Assembly: GCF_900115095.1 (NCBI RefSeq)
Contig: NZ_FOVH01000002.1
Coordinates: 620,001-684,000 of the forward strand
Source: Actinomadura madurae
Lineage (GTDB): Bacteria > Actinomycetota > Actinomycetes > Streptosporangiales > Streptosporangiaceae
Direction of reading: 5' to 3'
Length of the DNA: 64,000 nt
A model generated the notes under the pieces. That model searched no databases and was not told the DNA's origin. It was given only the letters and a program-made list of their open reading frames with translations. A program made the position numbers and the translations under genes. Shown piece by piece: positions 1 through 12,300 of this stretch (positions are counted from its first letter, which is position 1; each line of letters opens with the position of its first letter).

Positions 1-1
1 C

Positions 2-3000
2 GCGTCCGCCGGCGCCGCGGAACGCCCCGCGCTGCGAACGGCGGAACGCCCCGTCCCGCTGCCGGTGTCGCACGCGCAGGAGCGGCTCTGGTTCCTGAAC
101 CGGCTCGAAGGGCCCACCGCCACCTACAACCTGCCGATCCCGCTGCGGCTCACCGGCGCGATCGACCAGGACGCGATGCGGGACGCGCTGCGCGACGTCG
201 TCGCCCGGCACGAGTCGCTCCGCACCCTGTTCGACGAGGTCGACGGCGAACCGTGCCAGGTGATCCTTCCGCCGGACGAGGCCGGGCCGCGGCTGGAGGC
301 CGCCGAGCCCGACGACCTCCAGAGCGCGCTGTTCGTGGACGCCACGCGCGGCTTCGACCTCGCGAACGACCTCCCGGTGCGCGCCCACCTCTACCGCCTC
401 GGCCGGGACGAATCGGGCAGGAACGAATCGGGCGGGGACGAGCACCTGCTCCTCATCGTCCTGCACCACATCGCCGGCGACGGCTGGTCGATGGCGCCGC
501 TCGCCCGGGACGTCATCACCGCCTACCTGGCCCGCCACGACGGCGGCGCCCCCGGGTGGGCGCCGCTCGGCGTCCAGTACGCCGACTACGCGCTCTGGCA
601 GCGCGAGCTGCTCGGCGACGAGACCGACCCGGGCAGCCTCGCCGCGCGCCAGATCGCCTACTGGAAGGACGCCCTCGCCGGGCTGCCCGACCAGATCAGG
701 CTGCCGCACGACCGCCCCCGCCCCGCCCGCGCGTCCTACCGGGGCGGGCAGGTCGCCTTCGAGCTCCCGGCGGAGCTGTCGGAGGGGCTGCGCACGCTCG
801 CCCGCGACCACCAGGTCAGCGTGTTCATGGTCCTGCAGGCCGCGCTCGCCGCCCTGCTCACCCGCCTCGGCGCCGGGACGGACGTGCCGATCGGCTCGCC
901 GATCGCCGGACGCACCGACGAGGCCCTGGACGACCTGGTCGGCGTCTTCGTCAACACGCTGGTGCTGCGGACCGACACCTCCGGCGACCCGTCGTTCGCG
1001 GAGCTGCTCGCCCGCGTCCGGGAGACCGACCTCGCCGCCTACGCGCACCAGGACGTCCCGTTCGAGCGGCTCGTCGAGGTGCTCAACCCGGTCCGGTCGC
1101 TGGCGCGGCACCCGCTCTTCCAGGTGATGCTGACCCTGCAGAACAACCCCGAGGCGACCGTCGAGCTGCCCGGCCTGAACGTCGCCGTCGAGCCGGTGGA
1201 CCCCGGCGTCGCCAAGTTCGACCTGGAGTTCCTCCTGGAGGACGCCGCCGACGGCTCGGGCGGGTTCGCGGGAACCCTCGAATACGCGCTCGACCTGTTC
1301 GACCGGGGCACGGCCGAGCGTCTCACCGGCCTGTTCCGGCGGACGCTGGAGGCCGCCGTCGCGTCGGGCGGCGCGGTCACCGTCGAGGGGCTGGACCTGC
1401 CCGGCGTCGAAGCCGCCGAGGCCGCGGGGGAAGGCCCGGCGGAGAAGCGGCTCGTCGCGTACGTCGTCGCGGCGCCCGGCATGACGCCCGACCCGGAGGA
1501 GCTGCGCGCCCACATCCGCGAGAGCCTGCCGGAGTCGATGGTGCCCGCCGCGGTCGTCGTCCTGGACGAGATGCCGCTGACCCCGAACGGCAAGGTCGAC
1601 GTCAAGGCGCTCCCGAAGCCCGAACTGACGATCGCCCCGGCGACCGCGTACCGCGCACCGGCCGGGGAGACGGAGAGCGCCGTCGCCGCCGTCTTCGCCG
1701 ACCTGCTCGGCGTGGACCGGGTCGGCGCCGACGACGACTTCTTCGCGCTCGGCGGCAACTCGCTCGTCGCGATGCGGGTCGTCAGCCGGATCCGCCGCGC
1801 CCTCGACGTCGAGCTGCCCGTCCGCGCGCTGTTCGAGGCCCCGACCGTGGCGGGCCTCGCCGCGGTGCTCGGCGGCGGCGCCGCACCCGGGCGCCCGCCC
1901 CTGGAGCCGCGGGAACGCCCCGAGGTGATCCCGCTGTCGTACGCGCAGCAGCGGCTCTGGTTCCTCAGCCGGTTCGAGGGGCCGTCCGCGACCTACAACA
2001 TGCCGGTCGCGCTGCGCATCCGCGGGCCGCTGGACGCGGACGCGCTCCGCGCCGCAGTCGGCGACCTCGTCGCCCGGCACGAGTCGCTCCGCACGATCCT
2101 GCCCGACGGCGGGGGAGTGCCCCGCCAGCTCATCCTGGACCCGGCCGCCGCCCGGCCCGAGCTGGAGGTCACCGAGACGACCGAGGCGGAGCTGCCGGCG
2201 CGGCTGGCCATGGCCGCCGGATACGCCTTCGACATCTCCGCCGAGCCGCCGCTCCGCACCCACCTGTTCCGGGTCGGGCCGCGGGAGCACGTGGCGCTGC
2301 TGCTCATGCACCACATCGGCGGCGACGGCTGGTCGATGGCGCCGCTGGCCCGCGACTTCATCACCGCCTACGCCGCGCGGGCCGGGGGCCGCGCGCCCCA
2401 GTGGGCGCCGCTACCGGTCCAGTACGCCGACTACACGCTCTGGCAGCAGGAGCTCTTCGGCTCCGAAAACGACCCGGACAGCCTGATCTCCAAGCAGATC
2501 GCCTACTGGCGGGACGCCCTGAACGGGCTGCCGGAGGAGCTGGCGCTTCCCAGCGACCGGCCGCGTCCGGCGGAGGCGTCCTACCGGGGCGGGACGGCCC
2601 GGTTCCGGCTGGGCGCGGACGTCCACGCCGGCCTGCTGAAGATCGCGCAGGAGACCGGGGCCAGCCCGTTCATGGTCGCCCAGGCCGCGTTCGCCGCCCT
2701 GCTCACCCGCCTCGGCGCCGGGACGGACGTGCCGATCGGCTCGCCGATCGCGGGCCGCACCGACGAGGCCCTGGACGACCTGGTCGGCATGTTCGTGAAC
2801 ATGCTCGTCTTCCGGACCGACACCTCCGGCGACCCGACGTTCCGGGAACTGGTCGGGCGGGTCCGGGAGACCGGTCTCGCGGCGTACGCGCACCAGGACG
2901 TCCCGTTCGAGCGGCTCGTCGAGGTGCTGAACCCGCCGCGCCACCTGGCCCGCCACCCGCTGTTCCAGGTCGGGCTCACCTTCCAGAACAACCCCGAGGC

Positions 3001-4150
3001 GCGGCTGGAGATGCCCGGGTTCAGCGCCGAGCCGGAGCCGCTCAGCGCGGGCGTGTCCCGGTTCGACCTGCTGATGATCCTCACCCAGCGGGAGGACGGG
3101 CTCGACGGCGAGCTGGAGTACGCGCTCGACCTCTACGACCCGTCCACCGCGCGGCGCCTCATCGAACGTTTCGAGCGGTACCTCGCGGCGCTTGTCGCCG
3201 ACCCGGACGCGCCCATCGGATCCGCCGACGTGCTGGCGCCGGAGGAGCGGTCCCTGATTCTCGGCGAGTGGGCCGGGGGCGACGCGGCAGCCGTGGAGCG
3301 GGCGACGATCCCGGTGCTGTTCGAGGCGCAGGCGGCGGTTCGTCCGGGGGCGGTGGCGGTGTCGTTCGAGGGTGTGTCGTGGACGTATGCGGAGGTGAAT
3401 GCGGGGGCGAATCGTCTTGCGCGGCGGCTGGTCGAGGAGGGTGTGGGGCCGGAGCGGTTCGTGGCGTTGGCGTTGCCGCGTTCGGTGGATCTGGTGGTGG
3501 CGATCCTTGCGGTGTTGAAGGCGGGTGCGGCGTATGTGCCGATCGATCCGGATTATCCGGAGGATCGGATCGCCTACATGGTCGAGGACGCCGAGCCGGT
3601 CCTGACCTTGCGTCCGGAGGATTTGGACGCGGTCGGCTACGACGAGACGAACCTTGGTCTCGACATTTCGCCTGACCATCCGGCGTATGTGATCTATACG
3701 TCGGGTTCGACGGGGCGTCCCAAGGGTGTGGTGGTTCCGCATCAGAATGTGGTGCGGCTGCTGCGCTCCACGGAAGGCTGGTTCGGTTTCGGGTCGGATG
3801 ATGTGTGGACGTTGTTCCACTCCTGCGCCTTCGACTTCTCGGTGTGGGAGCTGTGGGGTTCGCTGCTGTACGGCGGTCGCCTCGTCGTCGTCCCCTATCT
3901 GACGTCGCGGACGCCGACGGACTTCCTCGCTCTTCTGGAGCGGGAGCGGGTCACGGTTCTGAACCAGACGCCGTCGGCGTTCTACCAGTTGATGGCCGCC
4001 GACAAGGAGCGTCCGGGCGCCAAACAAACACCCGGCATGAGGAGGACGCTCCGAGGCTGGTCAACATGTACGGGATCACCGAGACGACCGTGCACGTCTC
4101 CTACACCGCGCTCGACCGTGCCTACGCGGCGACCGCGCCCGGCAGCGTGA
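2..4150 (+). CDS. Nonribosomal peptide synthetase, upstream part (5' partial, frameshifted)
   Basis: The frame is open from base 2 with no start, so the gene begins outside the window, just after a carrier domain (linker rich in ERP, then the C1 motif [10 protein letters not shown] at about 68). Order seen: C domain (HHIAGDG at 464-484), a remnant of the A C-terminal subdomain (A10-like LTPNGKVD near 1575-1600), T domain (FFALGGNSL, about 1740-1765), second C domain (HHIGGDG at 2309-2329), then an A domain starting near 3300 ([11 protein letters not shown] near 3695). There is no A core (A1-A8) between the first C and T, so that module cannot activate an amino acid itself. In the second A domain the frame is lost at 4015-4036 and translation runs out of frame to a stop at 4150; the correct frame resumes at 4037. 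Near-identity to the A domain at 10860-12300 shows what was lost. The lesion may be real decay or an assembly error in repetitive DNA. Confidence 0.85.
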   Translation, partial: ASAGAAERPALRTAERPVPLPVSHAQERLWFLNRLEGPTATYNLPIPLRLTGAIDQDAMRDALRDVVARHESLRTLFDEVDGEPCQVILPPDEAGPRLEAAEPDDLQSALFVDATRGFDLANDLPVRAHLYRLGRDESGRNESGGDEHLLLIVLHHIAGDGWSMAPLARDVITAYLARHDGGAPGWAPLGVQYADYALWQRELLGDETDPGSLAARQIAYWKDALAGLPDQIRLPHDRPRPARASYRGGQVAFELPAELSEGLRTLARDHQVSVFMVLQAALAALLTRLGAGTDVPIGSPIAGRTDEALDDLVGVFVNTLVLRTDTSGDPSFAELLARVRETDLAAYAHQDVPFERLVEVLNPVRSLARHPLFQVMLTLQNNPEATVELPGLNVAVEPVDPGVAKFDLEFLLEDAADGSGGFAGTLEYALDLFDRGTAERLTGLFRRTLEAAVASGGAVTVEGLDLPGVEAAEAAGEGPAEKRLVAYVVAAPGMTPDPEELRAHIRESLPESMVPAAVVVLDEMPLTPNGKVDVKALPKPELTIAPATAYRAPAGETESAVAAVFADLLGVDRVGADDDFFALGGNSLVAMRVVSRIRRALDVELPVRALFEAPTVAGLAAVLGGGAAPGRPPLEPRERPEVIPLSYAQQRLWFLSRFEGPSATYNMPVALRIRGPLDADALRAAVGDLVARHESLRTILPDGGGVPRQLILDPAAARPELEVTETTEAELPARLAMAAGYAFDISAEPPLRTHLFRVGPREHVALLLMHHIGGDGWSMAPLARDFITAYAARAGGRAPQWAPLPVQYADYTLWQQELFGSENDPDSLISKQIAYWRDALNGLPEELALPSDRPRPAEASYRGGTARFRLGADVHAGLLKIAQETGASPFMVAQAAFAALLTRLGAGTDVPIGSPIAGRTDEALDDLVGMFVNMLVFRTDTSGDPTFRELVGRVRETGLAAYAHQDVPFERLVEVLNPPRHLARHPLFQVGLTFQNNPEARLEMPGFSAEPEPLSAGVSRFDLLMILTQREDGLDGELEYALDLYDPSTARRLIERFERYLAALVADPDAPIGSADVLAPEERSLILGEWAGGDAAAVERATIPVLFEAQAAVRPGAVAVSFEGVSWTYAEVNAGANRLARRLVEEGVGPERFVALALPRSVDLVVAILAVLKAGAAYVPIDPDYPEDRIAYMVEDAEPVLTLRPEDLDAVGYDETNLGLDISPDHPAYVIYTSGSTGRPKGVVVPHQNVVRLLRSTEGWFGFGSDDVWTLFHSCAFDFSVWELWGSLLYGGRLVVVPYLTSRTPTDFLALLERERVTVLNQTPSAFYQLMAADKERPGAKQTPGMRRTLRGWSTCTGSPRRPCTSPTPRSTVPTRRPRPAA

Positions 4151-4966
4151 TCGGTGTCGGCATCCCCGACCTGCGCGTCTACGTCCTGGACGACCGTCTC
4201 CAGCCGGTCGCGCCCGGTGTCACCGGTGAGCTGTACGTGTCGGGTGCGGGTCTGGCGCGCGGTTACCTCAACCGTCCTGGCCTGTCGGCCGAGCGGTTCG
4301 TCGCTGACCCGTTCGGTGAGTCCGGAACCCGTATGTATCGGACGGGTGACCTCGGGCGGTGGTTGAAGGACGGTCGCCTCGAATATCTGGGGCGCGCTGA
4401 CCAGCAGGTTCAGTTGCGCGGTTTCCGGATCGAGCCGGGCGAGATTGAGTCGGTCCTGACCAGGCACGAGACCGTCCAGGGCGCTGCTGTGATCGTCCGT
4501 GACGACCGGCTCATCGCCTACGTGGTGGGCAACGGGGTCGACACCGCCGAGCTGCGTCGAATCGCCGGACGGTCGTTGCCCGGCCACATGGTTCCCGCGG
4601 CCGTCGTCGAACTGGACGCCCTGCCGCTCACCGCGAACGGGAAGCTGGACCGCAGGGCGCTGCCCGATCCCGACTTCACCGCGAAGGTGTCGTCCCGCCC
4701 CCCTCGCAGCCCGGAGGAAGAGACCCTCGCCGGGTTGTTCGCCGAGGTGCTCAACCTGGAGCGGGTGGGGGTAGACGACGGGTTCTTCGATCTGGGCGGT
4801 GATTCGATCATCGCGATCCAGCTCGTCTCCCGCGCCCGCCAGGCCGGTCTGGTGATCACCCCCCGCGATGTGTTCCAGCACCAGACCGTCGAGGAGCTGG
4901 CCGCGACCGCCACGCCGGTCGGCGAGGGCGAGCGGATCGAGACGGAACCGCCCGGCGCCGGCGTCG
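3293..4966 (+). repeat. Duplicated A-T segment, copy 1 (damaged)
   Basis: This segment is near-identical at base level to 10860-12594, starting within a gtggagcgggcgacgatccc string and ending just after the T domain. Differences cluster in short patches (for example around 3604-3650 and 4100-4130), which suggests gene conversion as well as duplication. Third codon positions here favour G and T, whereas flanking C and E domains favour C, so the block has a different origin from its surroundings. Confidence 0.85.
4015..4036 (+). other. Frame-breaking substitution lesion in the A domain
   Basis: Aligned with the duplicate copy, 22 bases here (an A-rich insert containing caaacaaacac) replace the 83 bases at 11582-11664. 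The net loss is 61 bases, which exactly explains the length difference between the two copies (offset 7567 upstream of the lesion, 7628 downstream). The missing segment encodes the VVFGGEA stretch, which carries two specificity-pocket positions, and the residues leading to A5. Bases on both sides match the other copy at once. The unusual composition of the insert could mark end-joining repair or a gap-filling artefact. Confidence 0.85.
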
Positions 4967-6378
4967 GGCCCGTCCCGGTCACCCCGATCGTCGCCTGGCT
5001 CCGCGACCGGGTTCGCGGCGACGCGTCGCTGATCCGGGGCTTCCACCAGTCGATGCTGCTGCGCACCCCGCCCGACCTTGGCATCGAGCGGCTCACCGCC
5101 GCCCTCCAGACCCTCCTCGACCACCACGACATGCTCCGGCTCCGCCTGGACGTGGACGGCGGGCACTGGCAGCCGGTCGTCCGCCCGCCGGGCTCGTCCG
5201 ACGCGCGGGACCTGGTCACCCGCGTCGACGTCGCGGGCCTGGACGCCGACAAGCTCACCACCGTCATCACCGAGCAGGCCGCCGCCGCCCGCGACCGCCT
5301 CGACCCGTCCTCCGGAACGGTCGCGCAGCTCGTCTGGTTCGACGCGGGCCAGGAGCAGGGCCGCCTCCTCGCCGTCCTCCACCACCTCGTCGTGGACGGA
5401 GTGTCCTGGCGGATCCTCCTGCCCGACCTCGTCACCGCCTGGGCCGGGGGAGAGCTCCAGCCCGTGGGGACGTCGTTCCGCCGCTGGGCGCAGAAGCTCG
5501 CGGCCGTCGAGCGGAGCGCGGACCAGGTGGAGGACTGGCTCGACATCGTCGACGGCCCGCCCGCGAACCTCGCGCCCCGCGCGCTCGACCCGCGCAGGGA
5601 CATCGCGGACCGCGCCCGCTCGCTCACCCTCGACCTGCCCGCCGACGTCACCGGGCCGCTGCTCACCGACGTCCCCGCCGCGTTCCACGGACGGGTCAAC
5701 GACGTGCTGCTCACCGGCCTCGCCGTCGCCCTCGCCCAATGGCGCAGGCGGCACGGCGGGCGCGGCACCGGCGTTCTCGTCGACCTCGAAGGACACGGCC
5801 GCGACGCCGCCGTCCCCGGCGCCGACGTCTCCCGCACGGCCGGGTGGTTCACCTCGCTCCATCCCGTCCGGCTGGACGCGGGCACCGCGACCGGCGGCGC
5901 CGCCGTCAAGAAGGTCAAGGAGCAGCTCAGGGCGGTCCCGGACGCCCCCGGCTACGGGCTGCTGCGGTACCTGGACGCCGACGCGGAACTGGCCGAGATC
6001 CCGCCCGCGCAGATCGCGTTCAACTACCTCGGGCGCGTCGACGGCGGCGGGGACGGCGGCGACTGGACCCTCGCCGCCGAGGAACTGCCCGCGGGCGAGG
6101 ACCCGCGCATGCCGATGGCGCACGTCCTGGAGATCAACGCCCTCACCCGCGACCTGCCCGGCGGACCCGTGCTGTCGGCGACCTGGACGTGGCCGGGCGG
6201 GCTGCTCGACCCCGGTGACGTCCGGGAGCTGGCCGAGGGCTGGTTCGCGGCGCTGCGCGCCCTGGTCGCGGACGTCACCGACGGTGCGGCCGGCGGCTTC
6301 ACCCCGTCGGACCTGCTCGTCGACCTGGACCAGGGCGAGATCGACAAGCTGCAGACCGCGTGGAGGCAGAAGTGGTGA
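4037..6378 (+). CDS. Nonribosomal peptide synthetase, downstream part (A C-terminal half, T, epimerase)
   Basis: This continues the same synthetase in the next frame after the lesion, beginning with NMYGITETT (A5) and running through A8-A10 (NGKLDRRAL near 4640), a T domain (FFDLGGDSI, about 4780-4810) and an epimerization domain from about 4930. E-domain motifs are [10 protein letters not shown] (about 5380-5410), [25 protein letters not shown] and QIAFNYLGR. The C-terminus (FTPSDLL then a short acidic helix) looks like a donor communication-mediating segment. Pocket residues after A5 (M322, V330, H331) agree with the Thr code of the intact copy, so the module would load Thr and epimerize it. 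Without a frame correction this part has no start site of its own. The stop overlaps the GTG of the next synthetase by four bases. Confidence 0.85.
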
Positions 6379-9300
6379 ACCGGGGTGATCTTGAGGACAT
6401 CCTGCCGCTGTCACCGCTGCAGCAGGGGTTCTTCTTCCACGCCCTGTTCGACTCCGGCGACGGCGACGTCTACACGGCGCAGATCGTCCTCGACCTTGAG
6501 GGGCCGCTGGACGCCGCCGCGCTGCGGACCGCCGCCGGGACGCTGCTGCGCCGGCACGCCAACCTGCGCGCCGCGTTCTGGCACGAGGACCTGTCGCGTC
6601 CCGTCCAGGTCGTCCCGCGCACGGTCGGCCTTCCGTGGGAGGAGATCACCGCGTCCGGGGCCGAGGCCGACGCCGTCGTCGCGCGGGAGCGGGCGCGCGG
6701 CTTCGACATGACCGCGCCGCCGCTGCTGCGGTTCGTGCTCGTCCGGATGGGGCCGGAGCGGTTCCGGCTCGTCCTCACCAACCACCACATCCTGCTGGAC
6801 GGCTGGTCCACGCCGATCCTCGCGACCGAGCTGTTCCTGCTCTACATGCAGGGCGGCCACGACACGGGGATGCCGCGCGTCACCCCGTACAAGGACTACC
6901 TGGCGTGGCTCGCGCGGCAGGACCGGGCCGCCGCCGAGGACGCGTGGCGCCGCGCCCTCGACGGCGTGGACGGACCGAGCCTCGTCGCCCCCGAGGCCGC
7001 CGCCCGTGCCCCCCAACGCCCCGAGCGGACCGTCACCGAGCTGGACGAGCGCACCACGCGCCGCCTCACCCGCGCGGCCCGCCGCCACGGCGTCACGCTG
7101 AGCACCGTCCTGCAGGGCGCGTGGGGCCTCGTCCTCGGGCGCCTCCTCGGGACGAACGACGTCGTGTTCGGCGCGACCGTGTCCGGCCGCCCGCCCGAGC
7201 TACCCGGCATCGAGCAGATGATCGGGCTGTTCATCAACACGCTGCCCGTCCGCGTCCGGTACCGCCTGGACGAGCCGCTCGGCACGCTGATGGAACGGCT
7301 CCAGGACGAGCAGACCGAGCTCCTCGCCCACCACCATCTCGGCCTCACCGACATCCAGCGCGCGGCGGGCCACGGCGGTGCGCTGTTCGACACGATGACG
7401 GTGCTGGAGAACTACCCGTTCGACCCGTCCTCGATGGACGGGTCCCTCAACGGCGTCCGCATCACCGAGGCCGACTCCTACGACGCGACCCACTTCCCGC
7501 TGTCGTTCGTGGCCGTGCCCGGTGAGAGGCTGTCGCTCCGCCTGCACTACCGGCCCGACGTCTTCGAACACCCGGTCGTCGAGTCCCTGCTGGCCCGCGT
7601 CCGGCGCTTCCTGGAGGCGTTCGCCGAGGACGCCGGGCGCCCGATCGGCGCCGTCGGCCTCGCCGGCGACGCCGAACGCGCGGCCCTCGCCGCCTGGAAC
7701 GACACCGCCGCCGACGTCCCGGAGGGGAGCCTCCCGGCCCTCTTCGAGTCCCAGGCCGCCCGTACCCCGTCCGACGTGGCTCTCGTCTGCGGCGACACGC
7801 GCCTGACCTACGCCGACCTGAGCGAGCGCGCGAACCGCCTCGCCCACGAGCTCATCGCCCGGGGCATCGGCCCCGAAGACCGCGTCGCCCTCGTCCTCCC
7901 GCGCACCCCCGAGATCGTCGTCGCGATCCTGGGCGTCCTCAAGGCGGGCGCCGCCTACGTGCCGATCGACCCGGAGTACCCGTCCGAGCGCATCGCCTTC
8001 ATGCTGGACGACTGCCGCCCGGCCCTCGCCATCACGGCCGACGACTTCCCGGACACCACCGGACGGCCCGCGCACGACCCGTCCGACGCGGAGCGGGTGC
8101 GGCCCCTACGTGCGGCGAACGGCGCGTACGTCATCTACACGTCGGGGTCCACCGGGCGGCCGAAGGGCGTGACGGTTCCGCACGCGGGACTGCTCAACTA
8201 CTTCGAGGCGCACCGGGACGCGTTCATCGATCCCGCGATCGAGGCCGCCGGCGGGCGCAGGATGCGGTTCGCCCATCTGGCGTCGTTCTCGTTCGACACC
8301 TCCTGGATGGGCCTGCTGTGGATGATGTACGGCCACGAGCTGCACCTCATCGACGACGAGACCCGCCGCGACGTGGACGCGTACACGGCGTACGTGGCGC
8401 GCGCGCGGATCGACCTGGTGAACACCACCCCGTCGCATTTCACCTCCCTCCGCGAAGCAGGCCTCCTGGACGACGACGGCCGGCACCTCCCGGCACAGCT
8501 GCTTCTCGGCGGCGAGGCCATCGGCGAGAGCCTGTGGGCCGAACTCCGCGCGATCCCCGGGATCACCACGCGCAACCTCTACGGGCCGACCGAGTCGACG
8601 ATCGACACGATGAACCAGGTGGTCGCGCGCAGCGAGCGCCCGGCCGTCGGCGCCCCCCAGCGCAACACCCGCGCGTACGTGCTGGACCCCGCGCTCCAGC
8701 CCGTCCCGCCCGGCGTCCCCGGGGAGCTGTACCTGGCCGGGGCCCAGCTCGCCCGCGGGTACCTCGACCGGCCCGGCCTGACCGCCGAGCGGTTCGTCGC
8801 CGACCCGTTCGGCGCCCCCGGCGACCGCATGTACCGCACCGGCGACCTGGCCCGATGGCGCCCGGACGGGACGATCGAGTACCTCGGCCGCGCCGACGAC
8901 CAGGTCAAGATCCGCGGCTACCGGGTGGAGCCGGGCGAGATCGAGAGCGTCCTCGCCGGATGCCCCGGGGTCGCGCAGGCCGCCGTGATCGTCCGCGAGG
9001 ACCGTCCCGGGGACCGGCGCCTCGCCGCCTACCTCGCCGGGCCGGACGTCGACGTCGCCGCCGTCCGCCGGTACGCGGCCGAGCGGCTGCCCGACTTCAT
9101 GGTCCCGGCCCTCACCGTCCTGGACGGCCTGCCGCTCACCGTCAACGGCAAGCTGGACCGGTCCGCGTTGCCCGCCCCCGACGCGGGCACGCCCGCCGGC
9201 CGCGCGCCGCGCTCGCCGCATGAGGAGATCCTCTGCGGGCTGTTCGCCGAGGTCCTCGGCGTTCCGCGGGTGAGCGTGGACGACGGGTTCTTCGACCTCG

Positions 9301-12300
9301 GCGGCGACTCGCTCACCGCGACCCGGCTCGTCAGCAGGATCCGGACCGCGCTGGGCGCCGAACTGCCCGTCCGGGCGCTGTTCGAGGCGCCGACCGTCGC
9401 CGGTCTCGCCGGACGTCTCGCGGACGCGGCCGGCGACGTCCGCCCGCCGCTGGTGCCGGCCGAGCGCCCCGACGTCGTCCCGCTGTCGTACGCCCAGCAG
9501 CGGCTCTGGTTTCTCAACCGGTTCGAGGGCGCGTCGGCGACGTTCAACATGCCCGTCGCGCTGCGCCTCAACGGAGCCCTCGACCTGGACGCGCTGCGCT
9601 CCGCGCTCGGCGACGTCGTCGCCCGGCACGAGTCGCTCCGCACGATCTTCCCGGACGGGACGGGCAGCGCCCGGCAGCTCGTCCTCGACCCGGCGGACGC
9701 CCGCCCCCGCCTCGACGTCACCGAGACCGGCGAGGACGCGCTGCCGGCCGCGCTCGCCGCCGCTGCCGGGCAGGGCTTCGACCTGTCCGTGGAGCCGCCG
9801 CTGCGGGCGCGGCTCTTCGCGCTCGGCGCCGACACGCACGTCCTCGTGCTCGTCCTGCACCACATCGCGGCGGACGGCTGGTCGATGGCGCCGCTCGCCC
9901 GCGACGTGATCCTCGCCTACGCGGCCCGCGCGGAAGGCCGGGCGCCGCAGTGGGCGCCGCTGCCCGTCCAGTACGCCGACTACACGCTGTGGCAGCGTGA
10001 ACTGTTCGGGTCGGAGGACGATCCGGACAGCCTGATCTCCAAGCAGATCGCCTACTGGCGGAACGCGCTGGACGGCCTGCCCGAGGAACTGGCGCTTCCC
10101 ACCGACCGGCCGCGCCCGGCCGAGGCGTCCTACCGGGGCGCGACGCACGCCTTCGAACTGGACGCCGACCTGCACGCCGGGCTGCTGGCCCTGGCCCGCG
10201 AGAGCGGCGCGAGCCTTTTCATGGTCATGCAGGCCGCCTACGCCGCCCTGCTCACCCGCCTCGGCGCCGGGACGGACGTGCCGATCGGCGCGCCCATCGC
10301 GGGCCGCACCGACGAGGCCCTGGACGACCTGGTCGGCATGTTCGTGAACATGCTCGTCCTGCGCACCGACACCTCCGGCGACCCGACGTTCCGGGAGCTG
10401 ATCGCACGGGTGAAGGGGGCCGACCTCGCCGCGTACGTGCACCAGGACCTGCCGTTCGAACGGCTCGTGGAGGTCCTCAACCCGGCGCGGTCGATGGCAC
10501 GGCACCCGCTGTTCCAGGTCGTGCTGTCCTTCCAGAACAACCCCGCCGCGCGGCTGGAAATGGACGGCCTCACCGGCGGCGCCGAACCCCTCACGGCGGG
10601 CGTGGCCAAGTACGACCTGTCCCTCTACCTGGAGGAACGGCACGGCGACGACGGGACGCCCGGCGGGATCGAGGCCGGTCTCGAATACGCCCTCGACCTC
10701 TTCGACCCCGCCACCGCGCAGACGATCGCGGAGCGCTTCGAGCGTCTCGTCCGCGAGCTCGTCGCCGACCCGGACGCGCCGGTCACCGCCGCCGAGATCC
10801 TCGACCGGACCGAACGCCGCACCCTCCTGCGCCGCTGGGCCGGCGGCAAGGGCGGCGCCGTGGAGCGGGCGACGATCCCGGCGCTGTTCGAGGCGCAGGC
10901 GGCGGTTCGTCCGGGGGCGGTGGCGGTGTCGTTCGAGGGTGTGTCGTGGACGTATGCGGAGGTGAATGCGGGGGCGAATCGTCTTGCGCGGCGGCTGGTC
11001 GAGGAGGGTGTGGGGCCGGAGCGGTTCGTGGCGTTGGCGTTGCCGCGTTCGGTGGATCTGGTGGTGGCGATCCTTGCGGTGTTGAAGGCGGGTGCGGCGT
11101 ATGTGCCGATCGATCCGGATTATCCGGAGGATCGGATCGCCTACATGGTCGAGGACGCCGAGCCGGTCCTGACCCTCGGCCCGGAAGACCTCGATGCGGT
11201 CGGGTACGACGAGACGAACCTTGGTCTCGACATTTCGCCTGACCATCCGGCGTATGTGATCTATACGTCGGGTTCGACGGGGCGTCCCAAGGGTGTGGTG
11301 GTTCCGCATCAGAATGTGGTGCGGCTGCTGCGCTCCACGGAAGGCTGGTTCGGTTTCGGGTCGGATGATGTGTGGACGTTGTTCCACTCCTACGCCTTCG
11401 ACTTCTCGGTGTGGGAGCTGTGGGGCTCGCTGCTGTACGGCGGTCGCCTCGTCGTCGTCCCCTATCTGACGTCACGGACGCCGACGGACTTCCTCGCTCT
11501 TCTGGAGCGCGAGCGGGTCACGGTTCTGAACCAGACGCCGTCGGCGTTCTACCAGTTGATGGTCGCCGACAAGGAGCGTCCAGACGTTGATCTGGCGTTG
11601 CGGTACGTGGTGTTCGGTGGTGAGGCGCTGGATCTGGGGCGTTTGGAGGAGTGGTACTCCCGGTATGAGGAGGACGCTCCGAGGCTGGTCAACATGTACG
11701 GGATCACCGAGACGACCGTGCACGTCTCGTATCTGGCGCTTGACCGGGTCCAGGCCGCGACCGCGCCTGGGAGCGTGATCGGTGTCGGGATCCCTGATCT
11801 GCGCGTGTACGTCTTGGACGGTCGCCTTCAGCCGGTTCCGCCTGGGGTGGTCGGTGAGCTGTATGTCGCTGGCGCAGGGTTGGCGCGCGGTTACCTGAAC
11901 CGTCCTGGCCTGTCGGCGGAGCGGTTCGTCGCTGACCCGTTCGGTGAGTCCGGCGCCCGTATGTATCGGACGGGTGACCTCGGGCGGTGGTTGAAGGACG
12001 GTCGCCTTGAATATTTGGGGCGGGCTGACCAGCAGGTTCAGTTGCGCGGTTTCCGGATCGAGCCGGGCGAGATCGAGTCGGTCCTGACCAGGCACGAGAC
12101 CGTCCAGGGCGCTGCTGTGATCGTCCGTGACGACCGGCTGGTCGCCTACGTGGTGGGCAACGGGGTCGACACCGCCGAGCTGCGCCGTTTCGCGGGCAGG
12201 CATCTGCCCGGCTACATGGTCCCGGCGGCCGTCGTCGAACTGGATGCCCTGCCGCTCACCGCGAACGGGAAGCTGGACCGCAGGGCGCTGCCCGATCCCG

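Noticed and set aside
2411..4027. Long minus-strand open frames antisense to the NRPS genes, here and across 3982-6414, 8106-11387 and 11472-13928
   Set aside because: They mirror the conserved C, A, T and E domains on the plus strand, are Arg/Gly-rich without domain motifs, and are expected from very high GC third positions.
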